From the NCBI GenBank assembly GCA_029215795.1, contig JARDYH010000002.1, positions 358,696,973-358,760,972 on the forward strand: a DNA stretch of 64,000 nucleotides. The letters run 5' to 3'. This DNA is from Anniella stebbinsi (taxonomy: Eukaryota > Chordata > Lepidosauria > Squamata > Anniellidae). This document shows positions 54,364-64,000 of this stretch, in pieces; positions within the stretch are counted from its first letter, which is position 1; every line of letters starts with the position of its first letter. The position numbers and the translations under genes are program-made. The notes below the pieces were generated by a model. The model saw only the letters and a program-made list of their open reading frames with translations. It searched no databases and was not told the DNA's origin.

Positions 54364-54499
54364 CAGTGAAGACTGGTGGCTCTGATCTTAGTGGGGCAGT
54401 GAATCCACTCCGGGTTTCCAAGGAAGCTCTTTAGAGTTCTGACTGAACCTCGGAGTGGACTCACCACCCCATTGACATCAGAGTCACCAGCCTCCACTG
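54364..54499. mobile_element. Hairpin MITE, HP-CAG family, with target duplication
   Basis: CAGTGAAGACTGGTGGC to CACCAGCCTCCACTG, 136 bp. Flanks GCGATAAC (54356-54363) and GCAATAAC (54500-54507) match at 7 of 8 positions. Confidence 0.88.
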
Positions 54500-54858
54500 G
54501 CAATAACCCCACTCCCACATCACCAGTGTTGTTCCCCTGCAACTGGGATTCAGGGACCTGCTGCCTCTGATCCCAGAGGTAGCATACAGTTATACAGTAG
54601 CAGTAGCCACTGAGAGCCAGCTGCTCCATGCATTTATCTAGGCCCCTTTTAAAGCTGTATCAGTTGGTGGCCATACAAACAGAACAGGGCAAAGGCTTAA
54701 GGAACCCTCTAGTCGCCTAGCACTGGGACCTCAGTCCAAAGAGCTCCTGATGATGGCTGCTTTTATTGCTCTAAAAAAATTGGGAGATCTTAACAGGGAG
54801 ACGCGTGGTTGCTGCGTCCGAGATTCCCATTGCAAGGCTGTCCTGCCCGACACCATCA

Positions 54859-54860
54859 AA

Positions 54861-54902
<42 letters not shown>
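54859..54902 (+). repeat. (ATT)n microsatellite at the 3' side of the R4-like LINE
   Basis: About 14 ATT units directly beyond the LINE 3' UTR. Together with 56457-56486 it brackets the LINE. Confidence 0.95.
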
Positions 54903-54904
<2 letters not shown>

Positions 54905-56455
54905 CTCTTTCTCACTCATGGCGGTTTTTCTAGACGGACATGATGGGATTTGCCAAGTCATGCTGTCTTTTATTGATTCAGGAATTTCCTGACGATTGAG
55001 CATGTTTTAATTATGACTGCTTTCTGGATGCTGGTGTGGATGTATTCTGGTAGGCCCAGTTTCTGGAGGTTTTCTGTATATTTTTTTGATGTGATGCCAG
55101 TGACTGATGTGACTAGTGGAATAATTGTGACCTTTTCCTGTTGCCATAGTTCTTGACTTCCATGGCCAGTGGTGTATATTTGTCTCTCTTTTCTTCTTCC
55201 TTTTCAACAACATTTTTTGTCATTCGGTATTGCTATGTCAATGAGGTGTGTGCTTTTTTCTTTTTTGTTTATGAACGTTATGTCTGGTCAGTTGCAAGGT
55301 ATTGTCTTGTCGATATGAATGGTTCTGTACCAGTATATTTTATGATCTGCATTTTCCAGTTCCGGGTGAGTATGTATAGTATGGTGTAGGTTGTTTCATA
55401 AGGTTGAAATTGATGGCTAGTTGTTGGTGAATTATTTTTGCAGCTGTATTGTGTCTGTCCGTATAGTCCATTCCTGCCAGAATTTTACATCCTCCTGTTA
55501 TATGGTCTATTGTTTCTTGGAATTGATGGCATTTCCTGCATAGGTCTGTTGTTACATTGTTATCTTTTATGATGTATTTTTGGTAGTTCTTGGTTGCTAT
55601 AACTACGCTGACCAGATAAAATCCAGGTCAGGGCTCATGTAACTTTAACAGTTGTAGAGAAAAGGGAATTTCAGCCAGTGTCATTTGTATGCAATTAGTT
55701 CCTGGTGAAATTCCCTCTTCATCACACCAGTTCAAGTTGCAGGCACTATACTAGAGTGACCATATACAAAAGAAGGCAGGGCCCCTGCAACTTTAACAGT
55801 TGTGATGAAGAGGGAATTTCACCAGGAACTAATTGCATACAAATGACACCTCTACTATAACTTGATCCTGTATAGCTATTAGGAATCCTTCTATTCCTGG
55901 AAATAGCTCACCCTCCCTGAGCCATTTGTATGATTGTTCTTTGTTTATTCGTGGGTTCTGTATTATATTGTAGTGCTTACCATGGAGTGCTTTTTGTGCC
56001 CATTTTTTTCCTCTGCAAGTGTAAGTGGTTGTGTTTGATCCTTGTTTTGTAGTGCCAGGTTGAGTGGGGTGTCGATTTTAACTGCTTTTACTATGGCTTT
56101 ATGAATGGGGGTGTTTTTGGTGTGGAAGAATTCTCTGAGTGATTTTATCTGTTTAGCATGAATTCTGTTAATGTCCAGTAGACCTCTTCCTTCTCCTTTC
56201 CTGCTGATTGTTATTCTTTCAATGCATGAGTTGGGATGGAGCATGCGGTGTTTTGTGAGTTTGGTGTGATTGAGTCTGTTTATTTCTTCAAGTTCAGTGT
56301 GTGACCAGTGTATGATTCCGAATGAGTATGTGAGGATGGGTATTGCGGAGGTGTTGATGGCTTTGAAAATGTTTTTCGAGTTAAGTTTAGATTTTAGGAT
56401 TTGTGACAGGCGAGTTTTATATTGCATTCTTAGTTGAGTTTTTACTGTGGAGTGA

Positions 56456-56456
<1 letters not shown>
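54903..56456 (-). mobile_element. R4/Dong-like LINE, 5'-truncated, with restriction-like endonuclease region
   Basis: Read on the minus strand it starts near the RT thumb (ILKSKLNSKNIFKAINTSAI, LTYSFGIIHW, GRGLLDINRIHAKQ). It then reads WLREGELFPGIEGF, a CCHC knuckle in LCRKCHQFQETIDHITGGC, and PDITFINKKEKSTHLIDIAI, matching the restriction-like endonuclease of the R2/R4 group. It ends IVRKFLNQ with a stop at 54970-54972. A frameshift near 55975, an in-frame TGA just before PDIT and a nested PAL320 copy (55604-55854) show it is dead. The RT catalytic part is missing. Confidence 0.88.
55604..55854. mobile_element. PAL320 element inside the R4-like LINE, truncated
   Basis: TACGCTGACCAGATAAAATC at the left; the right end is shortened to ACACCTCTA. 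CTATAAC occurs at both flanks (55597-55603 and 55855-55861). Removing the element restores the LINE frame IQDQVIATKNYQKYI. Confidence 0.88.

Positions 56457-56486
<30 letters not shown>
56457..56486 (+). repeat. (ATT)n microsatellite at the 5' side of the R4-like LINE
   Basis: About ten ATT units abutting the truncated start of the LINE, in the same orientation as 54859-54902. Confidence 0.95.
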
Positions 56487-56925
56487 GGTCATGGGGGCTG
56501 GTAGTTTCCCATGCTCTGGAGCCACAAGGGACAGGCCCGAACCCATTGATTCTGCTTGCCCAGACTAACCATATAACTAATGTAGCACATGCATTACTCA
56601 AATGGGCCATGGTTCACGGACATTGGAGCAATGCCTGCAATAGAACATTTTGTTTCATTATCTTGCCATTCCTGATTGTCAATTTACTTTGTTAGCTTTG
56701 TGAATTGTGTGCCATTTACAATATAGATGTGCATTGGTTTTCCCCCAAGGTGTTGGCTTTGACCTTTCTTTGAGTCTTTCAAAACCTGGGACGTGCATAA
56801 TGAAGGACCACAGGAGAATGTGATGGTGACCATTTCATTTGCTTAATCAAGCAGCTGCCCCATTCATATATAAATTGTGGGGTGCAGGTGCCTGATTTTA
56901 AGACCCAAAGCGATATACAGTTGAG
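56487..56925. other. Intergenic stretch, nothing recognised
   Basis: No gene or repeat family was recognised. Confidence 0.35.
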
Positions 56926-57194
56926 GAGAACCAGACCTTCCCCCTCCTCTGTCTTATATCTCTGCTGCCCTTTGGCAGACTTGGTATCTTCCAGACATCT
57001 TGGACTGCAACTCCCATCATCCAACTAGCATGGTCAATGGCTGTTAATGACTATTGTCTCATTCATGGCCAGCTAGTTCTTAGGTTCGCAATCCTAATTA
57101 AACCAAGGTTGTGGGTTTGAATGCCATACTGGCCATTGTGTTTGTAGGGAATTTGTGTAGGCTACACCTTCCCTGGGCTATTAAGCTTAATAGC

Positions 57195-57350
57195 TAAATG
57201 GAACTGCTATGTTCAGAGGCAGTGTACTGGGGGCTGGGGACAAACAACAAGGGAGCGCTGTTGCCTTCAGTGTGTGTTCCCTGATTGGCCGCTAGGCTAA
57301 ATGGACCTTTGGTTTGATTCAGAAAAGCTCTTATTCTGCTTACGTGCCCT
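57195..57350 (+). mobile_element. CR1 LINE 3' end, decayed
   Basis: GGGAGCGCTGTTGCCTTCAG, CCTGATTGGCCGCTAGGC and GACCTTTGGTTTGATTCAG are a decayed version of the CR1 3' end seen at 58560. Confidence 0.6.
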
Positions 57351-57900
57351 ATTTTCTATCTTTATATATAATATTTAAACTATATCCATGCAAGATAACC
57401 ATGACAGTTAAGGACCTAAGGATGGGCAAACACGCCATTTGGAGGCCTGCCAGCAAAACATAAATATTGCTCCCCCACATTTTGTTTTGGTCTTTGGGTT
57501 AGCCATGGAGGAGGTGGGGAAATAGAATCCATCCAGGTGGCAGACTTATCCAAGGTATTGCCGGTTACTTGCCCCATGACAGGTAATGAGCTTCTTCAGA
57601 CAAGCGTTTTATAGCACACTCGTGACTGGCCACTCATGGATGTTCATGGGTCATTTTGATGATGCAGGCAGCCTCATGCACATCTCCCGCTCCTTCTGCT
57701 CTTTTTTCCATCACAAAATAAGACCCTGAAAACCAGACTTTTCTGAGCGCTAGCGATATTTGTCACTATTTCCTGCTATGTGCAGGAGAAGTTGCGCTAT
57801 AAAATGCCCACTAGAGGGCGCTGTCCCACTAAACCAAATGGGCCATGTGGTTGTTGCTTTCTTCCCCATGTGATTTTGCTGGTCCCTGTTGGGGAAGAGA

Positions 57901-57933
<33 letters not shown>

Positions 57934-58205
57934 TATTACATTTATCTACCACCCCATAGCCGAAGCTCTCTGGGCGGTTTACAAAAATTAAAAAACTGAA
58001 CATTAAGAAGTCAATATACAAAATTTAAAACCATAAAAACATAAAACAGCTGATATTTAAAACATTTTAAACTTTTAAGCCTGGCCACAAAGTCAGTTAA
58101 AACCTCAACTTAAGCCGTTAAAATGCCTGGGAGAAAAGAAAAAAATTGACCTGGAGCCAAAAAGATAACAGTGTTGGCACCAGGAAGTAGAATGATAGTA
58201 AGGAA
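57901..58205 (-). mobile_element. L2-like LINE 3' end with (ATT)n tail
   Basis: An (ATT)n tract at 57901-57934 is the inverted tail, followed by CCCCATAGCCGAAGCTCTCT and GGGCGGTTTACAAAAATTAA. A close copy lies at 60640-60935 and the plus-strand equivalent tail at 59160-59315. Confidence 0.8.
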
Positions 58206-58475
58206 ACACAATTTCCCACCCATCTGAAAATCCTCAATATGCCAATAAATCGTGCAAATATTATTGGCTGGGGCAACAAAAGCTTACAACGTTTCCTGTG
58301 CAGCTTTTAGCTCCTCTGTAGAGTGGCCACTGAGATTATAGGATGCGTCCATCTCTGCCCTAGAAGGGCTTTAGGGTGGCATCCTATGCACGTTTAGACA
58401 GAAAAAAAGCCCAGCATTCCCCAGCCAGCCATTCAACACCATCTTTAGAACAGAGGGGAACACTCCTGGGGTATC

Positions 58476-58498
58476 CATCCATCCATCCATCCATCCAT
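58476..58498 (+). repeat. (CCAT)n short tandem repeat
   Basis: Five to six ATCC units. Confidence 0.92.
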
Positions 58499-58559
58499 TT
58501 TGCTTCCCATAATCTTGTGCAACCAAAAGGGACCCCACCAGATACCTGGCGTTCCAGGA

Positions 58560-58690
58560 ACAGGGTGCTGTTGCACCATGTCCTGCTTTGCTGTTCCCTG
58601 GTCGACAGCTGGTGGGCCACAGTGCGAACAGAGTGCTGGACTAGATGGACCCTCGGTCTGATCCAGCAGGGCACTTCTTATGTTCTTAAC
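58560..58690 (+). mobile_element. CR1 LINE 3' end
   Basis: GTTCCCTGGTCGACAGCTGG, GGACTAGATGGACCCTCGG and the TCTTATGTTCTTA tail. Confidence 0.85.
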
Positions 58691-59155
58691 AACCAGCCAG
58701 ACCTGCTGTTGAAGGAGTCACCCTCGACTGATGTAGATCAAAGCAAGCATGTGGCGGCTACTAAAAGATCTCCTATCGTGCTTCTGCCCACCAGCGCCTC
58801 TAAGGGAAAGGAACTTGGGCCATAGCCAAAAGCCCCCCCCCCCCCACTGCTCTCTGTTTCAGTAACATAGGCTGTAACAGGCGAAGGCTACGAATGAGGA
58901 CACACCATGGCTTGTTCTGCAACGCGCCTCCCGCCAAGCAGCGGTGCCCACTTCCAGGAATTACGCCTCCTGCAAAAACTGCTGGCCCATTGTTAATATG
59001 TCCACATTTACCCAAGCGTCTCCAAACTGGTGCCACAAGGATCCTTGTTCGGCATCCGAGTAAGCAAGAGCAAAAGGAAAGCATCTTTCATAAGCCACTG
59101 ATACAACTGGTCCAGCATAAGTGATCTACTGACAGAAGGCCCCATTTGTCTTATC
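58691..59155. other. Intergenic stretch, nothing recognised
   Basis: Contains a poly-C run near 58833-58845. No gene was recognised. Confidence 0.35.
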
Positions 59156-59159
59156 CTTT

Positions 59160-59286
59160 CTATTTTAAACTACATATATGCAGTTTATGGTTTTAAATTT
59201 TGTATATTGATTTTTAATGTTCGGTCTTTTCATCTTTGTAAACCGCACAGAGCGCTTCGGCTATGGGGCGGTGTATAAATGTAATA

Positions 59287-59317
<31 letters not shown>

Positions 59318-59345
59318 TACACATATATATATATATTGTGTGTGT
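59160..59345 (+). mobile_element. L2-like LINE tail with AT-rich microsatellites
   Basis: TTTGTAAACCGCACAGAGCG and GGCTATGGGGCGGTGTATAA lead to an (ATA)n tail at 59288-59315, then (AT)n and (TG)n to 59350. Confidence 0.78.
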
Positions 59346-59744
59346 GTGTCACTGGGTGTATTTCATATAAAGTTTTCAACAATAATACAGCAAAAATACA
59401 CAGTAAACCATGTAAAAAGGACGGGCAACCTCATTCACAGTGCAAGTTACGCACTTAGCAAATAAAACAAGGCACAAAATATTAATTATTAACCTTAAAA
59501 GAATAAGCATTCAAACAGTCCAAAACAAAGAATACTTCCAGTGCAATTCTAAGCACGTTGACTCAGAAACCCCACTGAGTTCAAAGGGGGCTTACTCCCA
59601 GGTACGTGTGCATAGGATTGCAGCCTTAGTTCATTGGAGAGACTAGATTCCTTCCCAATATGATAAAGACAAAGTTTAGAAACAACAACAAAAATCCTGA
59701 GTAGGATGTCTACGGTTCTGGAGAGTGAATCTAAAATGTATTTA

Positions 59745-59950
59745 TTTATTTTAAATATTTAATAACATCATTTCTGCCTACCGGGGCTGTCAAAGCAAGG
59801 TGCAACTACATTCGATCTTATACAATCAAAACAGAATAAAACAAAGATCAAAGCAGTCTTTAAAACAGGACAAAACCATCTAAAAAGCGAAAGGCCTGTC
59901 AAAACAGTAGTTTTCACTGCCTGTCTGGCCCTGTTCAGAAGACATCTTAA
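59745..59950 (-). mobile_element. LINE 3' fragment
   Basis: TATTTATTTATTTTAAATATTT with TTTCTGCCTACCGGGGCTG is an inverted LINE tail of the L2-like type, less conserved than its neighbours. Confidence 0.5.
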
Positions 59951-59988
59951 ACTATGGGTTTAACCATGGTGAATAAGGCTAAAATAGG

Positions 59989-60605
59989 CTGACCAGGTGG
60001 CTCGGGATTTCCTGGTCCTAACCGGGAATCCAGGGGCAAACCGGCCCAACCAGGGGGAGGGGGGGCAAACCGGGGTGGTGGGGGGTCACGCGGCGGTGGC
60101 AGCAAGCAAGGAGCGGCGGTAGACCCGTCGGCGGAGGAGCCCGGGAAGCGGCCGCCCCAGCAGGTAAGCATGAAGGGGGGCACTTACCTGCTGGGGCGGC
60201 TGCTTCCCGGGCTCCTCCGCCACCTTCGCCGCGGCTGCCGGGCTCGTAAGGCCAGAGGCCTTGTGGAAGAGGCAGGAGAGGGCCGGATCCGGAAGTGATG
60301 TAACCGGCCCTCTCCCGCCTCTTCCGCGCGGCCTCTGGCCTCCTTGGGGCTCATCGCGGAAGAGATGGGAGAGGGCTGGTTACGTCACTTCCAGATCCGG
60401 CCCTCTCCCGCCTCTTCCACGTGGGCGGCGACGGAGGAGCCGGCGCAGCCGCGCGGGTGACAGAGGACCCAGCGTGGGCGACGAAGGAACCCGGCGGTAG
60501 GTCCAGGCTGGGTTTTTTTGGGGGGGTGGCTTGGTGGGGGGGTTGTTTTGGGTGGGGGGGCGGGGGGGGACCGGGATTTTGATTTTTAAAATCTGGTCAC
60601 CCTAG
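59989..60605. mobile_element. hAT-like element with TAGG(G/C)TGACCA ends, GC-rich
   Basis: TAGGCTGACCAGGTGGC to ATCTGGTCACCCTA, flanked by GCTAAAA on both sides. It contains an inverted pair around the loop near 60170 (GCCCCAGCAGGTAAG and CTTACCTGCTGGGGC). Its right end TGGTGGGGGGGTTGTTTTGG resembles that of 53611-53978. Confidence 0.82.
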
Positions 60606-60639
60606 CTAAAAGCCACTAAAAGCTACCATCAGCTTCTCC

Positions 60640-60935
60640 ATCATCATCATCATCATTATTTATTACATTTATATTCTGCCCCATAGCCAAAGCTCTCTGG
60701 GCGGTTTACAAAAATTAAAAGATTGAACACTAAAAAGACAATATACAAAATTTAAAAACCATAAACATAAAACAGCTGACATTTAAAACATTTCAAACTG
60801 TTAAACCTGGCCACAATATCAATCAAAACCTCAACTTGAGCTGTTAAAATGTTAAAATGCCTGGGAGAAAAGAAAAGTTTTGACCTGGCGCCGAAAAGAT
60901 AACAGTGTTGGCGTCAGGCGGGCCTCATTGGGGAG
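60640..60935 (-). mobile_element. L2-like LINE 3' end
   Basis: Inverted copy like 57901-58205: TTTATTACATTTATATTCTG, CCCCATAGCCAAAGCTCTCT, GGGCGGTTTACAAAAATTAA and GATAACAGTGTTGGCGTC. Confidence 0.8.
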
Positions 60936-61500
60936 ATCATCACCTCATCCCATACATGAGGATATTAGGATGACGATGTGGGGAACTTGAATAGCTAGAT
61001 CTATTCAAAACAGGGAGGGAGAAGATCTTTTTACCAATGATTTTTCAAATCATGTGTGGAACAAGGCCAGAGTAAGATCTTATTTCATGTTCTGTTTTGT
61101 AATTTGAAAAATTATGCTCCAGAAATTAGACACTCTGGGTCACATGTGATGAAAAGCATCCTAGAGCATTGCATTTCCTCCAGCATTTTGTTGAAGTGGT
61201 ATTATAGATGTGGTATTATAGATATTTTTTTTAAAGGCATAAAATACCAGTGACATAAATCTTTTAATGCCACATTTTTCTTTTCTCCGGGTCAGAGAGA
61301 TCCCTCACTACCCTGGGGTCCCTCCTGACAAACCTCTGCCTGGCAAAGGCCCTGTGATAGACAGATTGTTTTCTAAGGGAGACCACTGGATTGAGTCAGA
61401 GCACTGGGATCTGAATTCAAGAGGCGCTTCACTGCTTCTACCAAGCCCTACCCACCTCAAGAAGCGCAGCTATCCACAGCCTTGAAAATAATTATTTATT
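60936..61500. other. Intergenic stretch, nothing recognised
   Basis: A 72-codon frame at 61267-61485 (VREIPHYPGVPPDKPLPGKG) has no splice context or domain I recognise. No repeat was recognised. Confidence 0.35.
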
Positions 61501-61504
61501 ATAT

Positions 61505-61612
61505 TTAGGGTGCAATCCTAGACATGTTTAGACAGAAGAAAGTCCTACAACTCCCAGCATTCCTGGCTATGCTGGCTAGGGCATGCTGGGAGTTGCAGGA
61601 CATTTTTTCTAT
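61505..61612. mobile_element. Small hairpin element with GGGTGCAATCCTA start
   Basis: AGGGTGCAATCCTAGACATG, AAGTCCTACAACTCCCAGC on the left pair with GCTGGGAGTTGCAGGACAT and ATCTAAACGTG on the right. Single-arm relatives are at 41702 and 58370. Confidence 0.65.
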
Positions 61613-61850
61613 CTAAACGTGTGGTGTAGGGGTTAGAGTGTTGGACTGGGAATCAGGAGATCCGGGTTCTAGTCCTCGCTCGGCCATGGAATCCACTGGA
61701 TGACTTTGGGCCAGTCACAGCCTCTCTGCCCAACTACCTCACAGGGTTGTTGTTGTGAGGATAAAATGGAGAGGAAGAGGATTATGTACACCACCTTGGG
61801 TTCCTTGGAGGAAAAAAGGTGGGATATAAATGCAATCAATCAATCAGGAA
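61613..61850 (+). mobile_element. MIR-like (CORE-type) SINE, best copy
   Basis: A tRNA-like head has GGTGTAGGGGTTAGAGTG (A box region) and GGGTTCTAGTCC (B box region). The core CCTCACAGGGTTGTTGTTGT follows, then CCTTGGGTTCCTTGGAGG and an AATCAATCAATCA tail. Confidence 0.85.
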
Positions 61851-61892
61851 CAATCAAATGACATACTACACAGTTTAAGAGAGCAGCTCGAA

Positions 61893-62090
61893 TATAGAAA
61901 CATAGGAAGTTGCCTTATACTGAATCTTGATCCATCTAGCCTGGTATTGCTGACACTGAATGGCAGCAGCAGCTCTCCAGGGTTTCAGGCATTAATTGTC
62001 CAGCCTGACTTGGAGGTGCTGAGGATCGAACCTGGGACCTCCGGTATACAAACAGGTGCTCTACCAGAGCTACTACCCCTCCCCTTGTAA
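61893..62090 (-). mobile_element. tRNA-derived SINE
   Basis: The minus strand has AGTAGCTCTGGTAGAGCACC (A box) and GGTTCGATCC (B box), and its tail at 61893-61940 matches CTAGATGGATCAAGATTC. Same family as 8318-8522. Confidence 0.82.
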
Positions 62091-62449
62091 GGTAGGCCTC
62101 AACCAGGGATAGGACCGGCCTGCGGGGCATCAGGTGAGGCCCCACCCCTCACTTGAAGCCCTGCCCTCAAAAGGGAGGGGGCTCTCCTGGTCTTGGGCAG
62201 AGTTCTTTTCAGGGGTTCAAGGGCTCCTGGGCATGTTAATTTCAGTGTAACCACTTGCTAGTGGTGCGCTGATGGAGAAATCTCTGCCTCTGCACCAGCA
62301 GGTCCTCTGACCGTCCTGGAGCCCAATATAGAATAGCGGTTAAAACAGGGGTTTTAACCTCTCTCTCAGCCAGAGGGCTGAATCCCCTTTTGGCGAAACT
62401 CTCAGAGGATTACATTCCTGGAGTTGTCAGGACCAAGGGCAAATGTGAT

Positions 62450-62640
62450 TAGGATAAAGGCAAAAGGGGCAGTGCCCCAAATAGCAAAATATACCCGCGC
62501 CTTTTAGCTTAAAAGCTCTTCCTGCCAGTAAATAAGTCTCAGGAGAGCCATTTCAACCTCTTAGAATAGGGGAAACACTGTGCAAAAGCTGGGAACCATC
62601 AAACAATCGATAGATGCGGAAATGGAAAGGGCTTGGCTCT
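62450..62640. repeat. Unclassified interspersed repeat (ZR), copy 3
   Basis: AGGCAAAAGGGGCAGTGCCC, TTTTAGCTTAAAAGCTC, CTGCCAG and AAAGCTGGGAACCATCAAA follow the order seen at 14490-14690. Confidence 0.6.
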
Positions 62641-62769
62641 CCGGGGAACCCTGGAGAGCTAGATTGGGACCTCACAGGGCTAGATTTCGCGCCTGGTTTC
62701 AAATCCCCACTGGCCAGAAAGCTTACTAGGCTATTTGCTCTCAGTTCATCTCACAAGAGTGTTGAGAAG

Positions 62770-63162
62770 TAGGGCTGTGCAATGCTTTGGATCCAGATCC
62801 AAATTCCGAGGCAAAGTGGTCTGCTTTGGTTTGAATCGGTCCATATTCAGAGCAGTCCAAAGTGCACCGAAGCAGGCCTGTTTGATCTGAATCACTCTGG
62901 GGCACTTTGGAGTGACCCGGGCGCCCGTCCCAGTATCAAGGTGCCGGCAGGGCAGGAGGTGTTCTCCTCCTGCCTAGTCTTATCCTCCTTCTGCCCCACT
63001 GGTGCACTACACTAGCCAGGAAAATGGACATCCAAGTAATTTGGATGTCTGAAGTTCGATCCATATCCAAAGTGGGTTGGATCAGGATCAGGCAGGTCAG
63101 TGCCGATTTGGAAGATCCGAATCGGCCTCCGAAGTGGGTTAGGGAGTCTGTGCACAGCCCTA
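62770..63162. mobile_element. hAT-like non-autonomous element with near-perfect duplication
   Basis: TAGGGCTGTGCAATGC and the inverted GTGCACAGCCCTA are terminal repeats. The flanks TTGAGAAG (62762-62769) and CTGAGAAG (63163-63170) match at 7 of 8 positions. The subterminal GGATCCAGATCC word recalls 37765-38333, which has a related terminus. No transposase frame. Confidence 0.92.
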
Positions 63163-63349
63163 CTGAGAAGATAAATAAGGAGAAAGAATGAAGCATACTG
63201 CCTTATGTTCCTTAAAGGACAGCTGAGAAAAATATATAATTGAATAACTAATCCAGTGTGTGTATATGTGTGTGTGTGATTTCTATGCTGCATTTCAGAA
63301 GTCAAAAGTTATCCCAAAGCAGCTTACAAATCACAACAGCAACCGAACA

Positions 63350-63545
63350 TACCGTATTTCTCCGATTCTAAGGCACCATCGATTGTAAGACACACCTTAA
63401 TTTCAGTACCACCAACAGAAAAAAGCTTTGATTCTAAGAAAAAAATTAAAATAAAACAAAACCTTTGCCTTGTGCAAAGCGCAGGAAAATTCAAAAACTG
63501 CGATTCTAAGACACCATCGATTCTAAGACGCACCCCATTTTTAGA
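63350..63545. repeat. Repeat with CGATTCTAAGACACCATCGA units
   Basis: ACCGTATTTCTCCGATTCTA starts it. The unit CGATTCTAAG(G/A)CACCATCGATT recurs at 63362 and 63500, followed by GACGCACCCC. This looks like a small DNA element family found in many animals, class uncertain. Confidence 0.55.
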
Positions 63546-63689
63546 GATGTTTATATGGGGGGGGGGGGAAGTGTGTTTTAGAATTAAAGTAATACCACAA
63601 AATACCACATTGAACCATATTGAAATTCCATAAAATCTGATACGTAGAAGAGAAGACTAATACAACAAAACACTAGAACATCAGCCTAA

Positions 63690-64000
63690 ACCAATCACAG
63701 AAAAATATATATATAGCCAAGAGCAATCACTAAACCACAAACCAGAGGCAGACTGATACAGAAACGGATTCAAGGCCCTTCTAAAAGAAAACCAAGCTGG
63801 GGTCAAACCTCTGTCTCTAGATGGAGAGACCACCATGGGCAGGGTGGGGGGGAACCAATCTTGCATCCTTGCCAACCTGAGGGTACCGGCTGCCGAGACT
63901 ACAAGCAGGGTCTCTGAAACTGATCTTCGGGCACAGGCAGGCTCAAATGGGTCCAAGCTATCCATCAAATAACCTGGTCCCAAACCATATAGGACCTTAA
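63690..64000 (-). mobile_element. L2-like LINE fragment running off the window
   Basis: The minus strand reads MGPGYLMDSLDPFEPA and FRRALNPFLY, a degraded LINE C-terminus. The 5' part would lie beyond the right edge. Confidence 0.6.

Noticed and set aside
61267..61485. Possible exon encoding VREIPHYPGVPPDKPLPGKG
   Set aside because: The residues look protein-like, but no donor/acceptor pair, paralogue or partner exon was found.

Overview
The window is vertebrate nuclear DNA. The mix of CR1, L2-like and R4/Dong-type LINEs, MIR-like and tRNA-derived SINEs and many short hAT-like elements points to a non-avian reptile, most likely a squamate. That assignment is an inference from repeat content.

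Positions 280-20484 carry the 3' part of one real gene on the + strand, chordin (CHRD), a secreted BMP antagonist. Ten coding exons can be joined with matching phases and GT/AG borders. They encode the end of the CHRD-repeat region and three complete ten-cysteine von Willebrand C (VWFC) domains, then a short tail and a TAG stop. The 5' exons lie upstream of the window. A 3' UTR of about 750 bases follows, with a possible ATTAAA signal at 21217.

From about 21.3 kb to the end I find no convincing gene. The region is repeat-rich intergenic DNA. It holds CR1 and L2-like LINE pieces on both strands, several hAT-like elements with 8-bp target duplications, and a 320-bp palindromic element family with fifteen copies in the window, ten of them between 23 and 37 kb. 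It also holds a 5'-truncated R4/Dong LINE between two (ATT)n tracts.

The most notable structures are a perfect 58-bp hairpin at 36863-36996, the palindromic family with its nested insertions, a roughly 400-bp palindrome at 48.7-49.1 kb, and two CHRD splice acceptors that sit next to repeats. Family labels such as PAL320, HP-CAG and ZR are mine. LINE clade names rest on recognising conserved protein and 3'-end patterns by eye, not on a database search.
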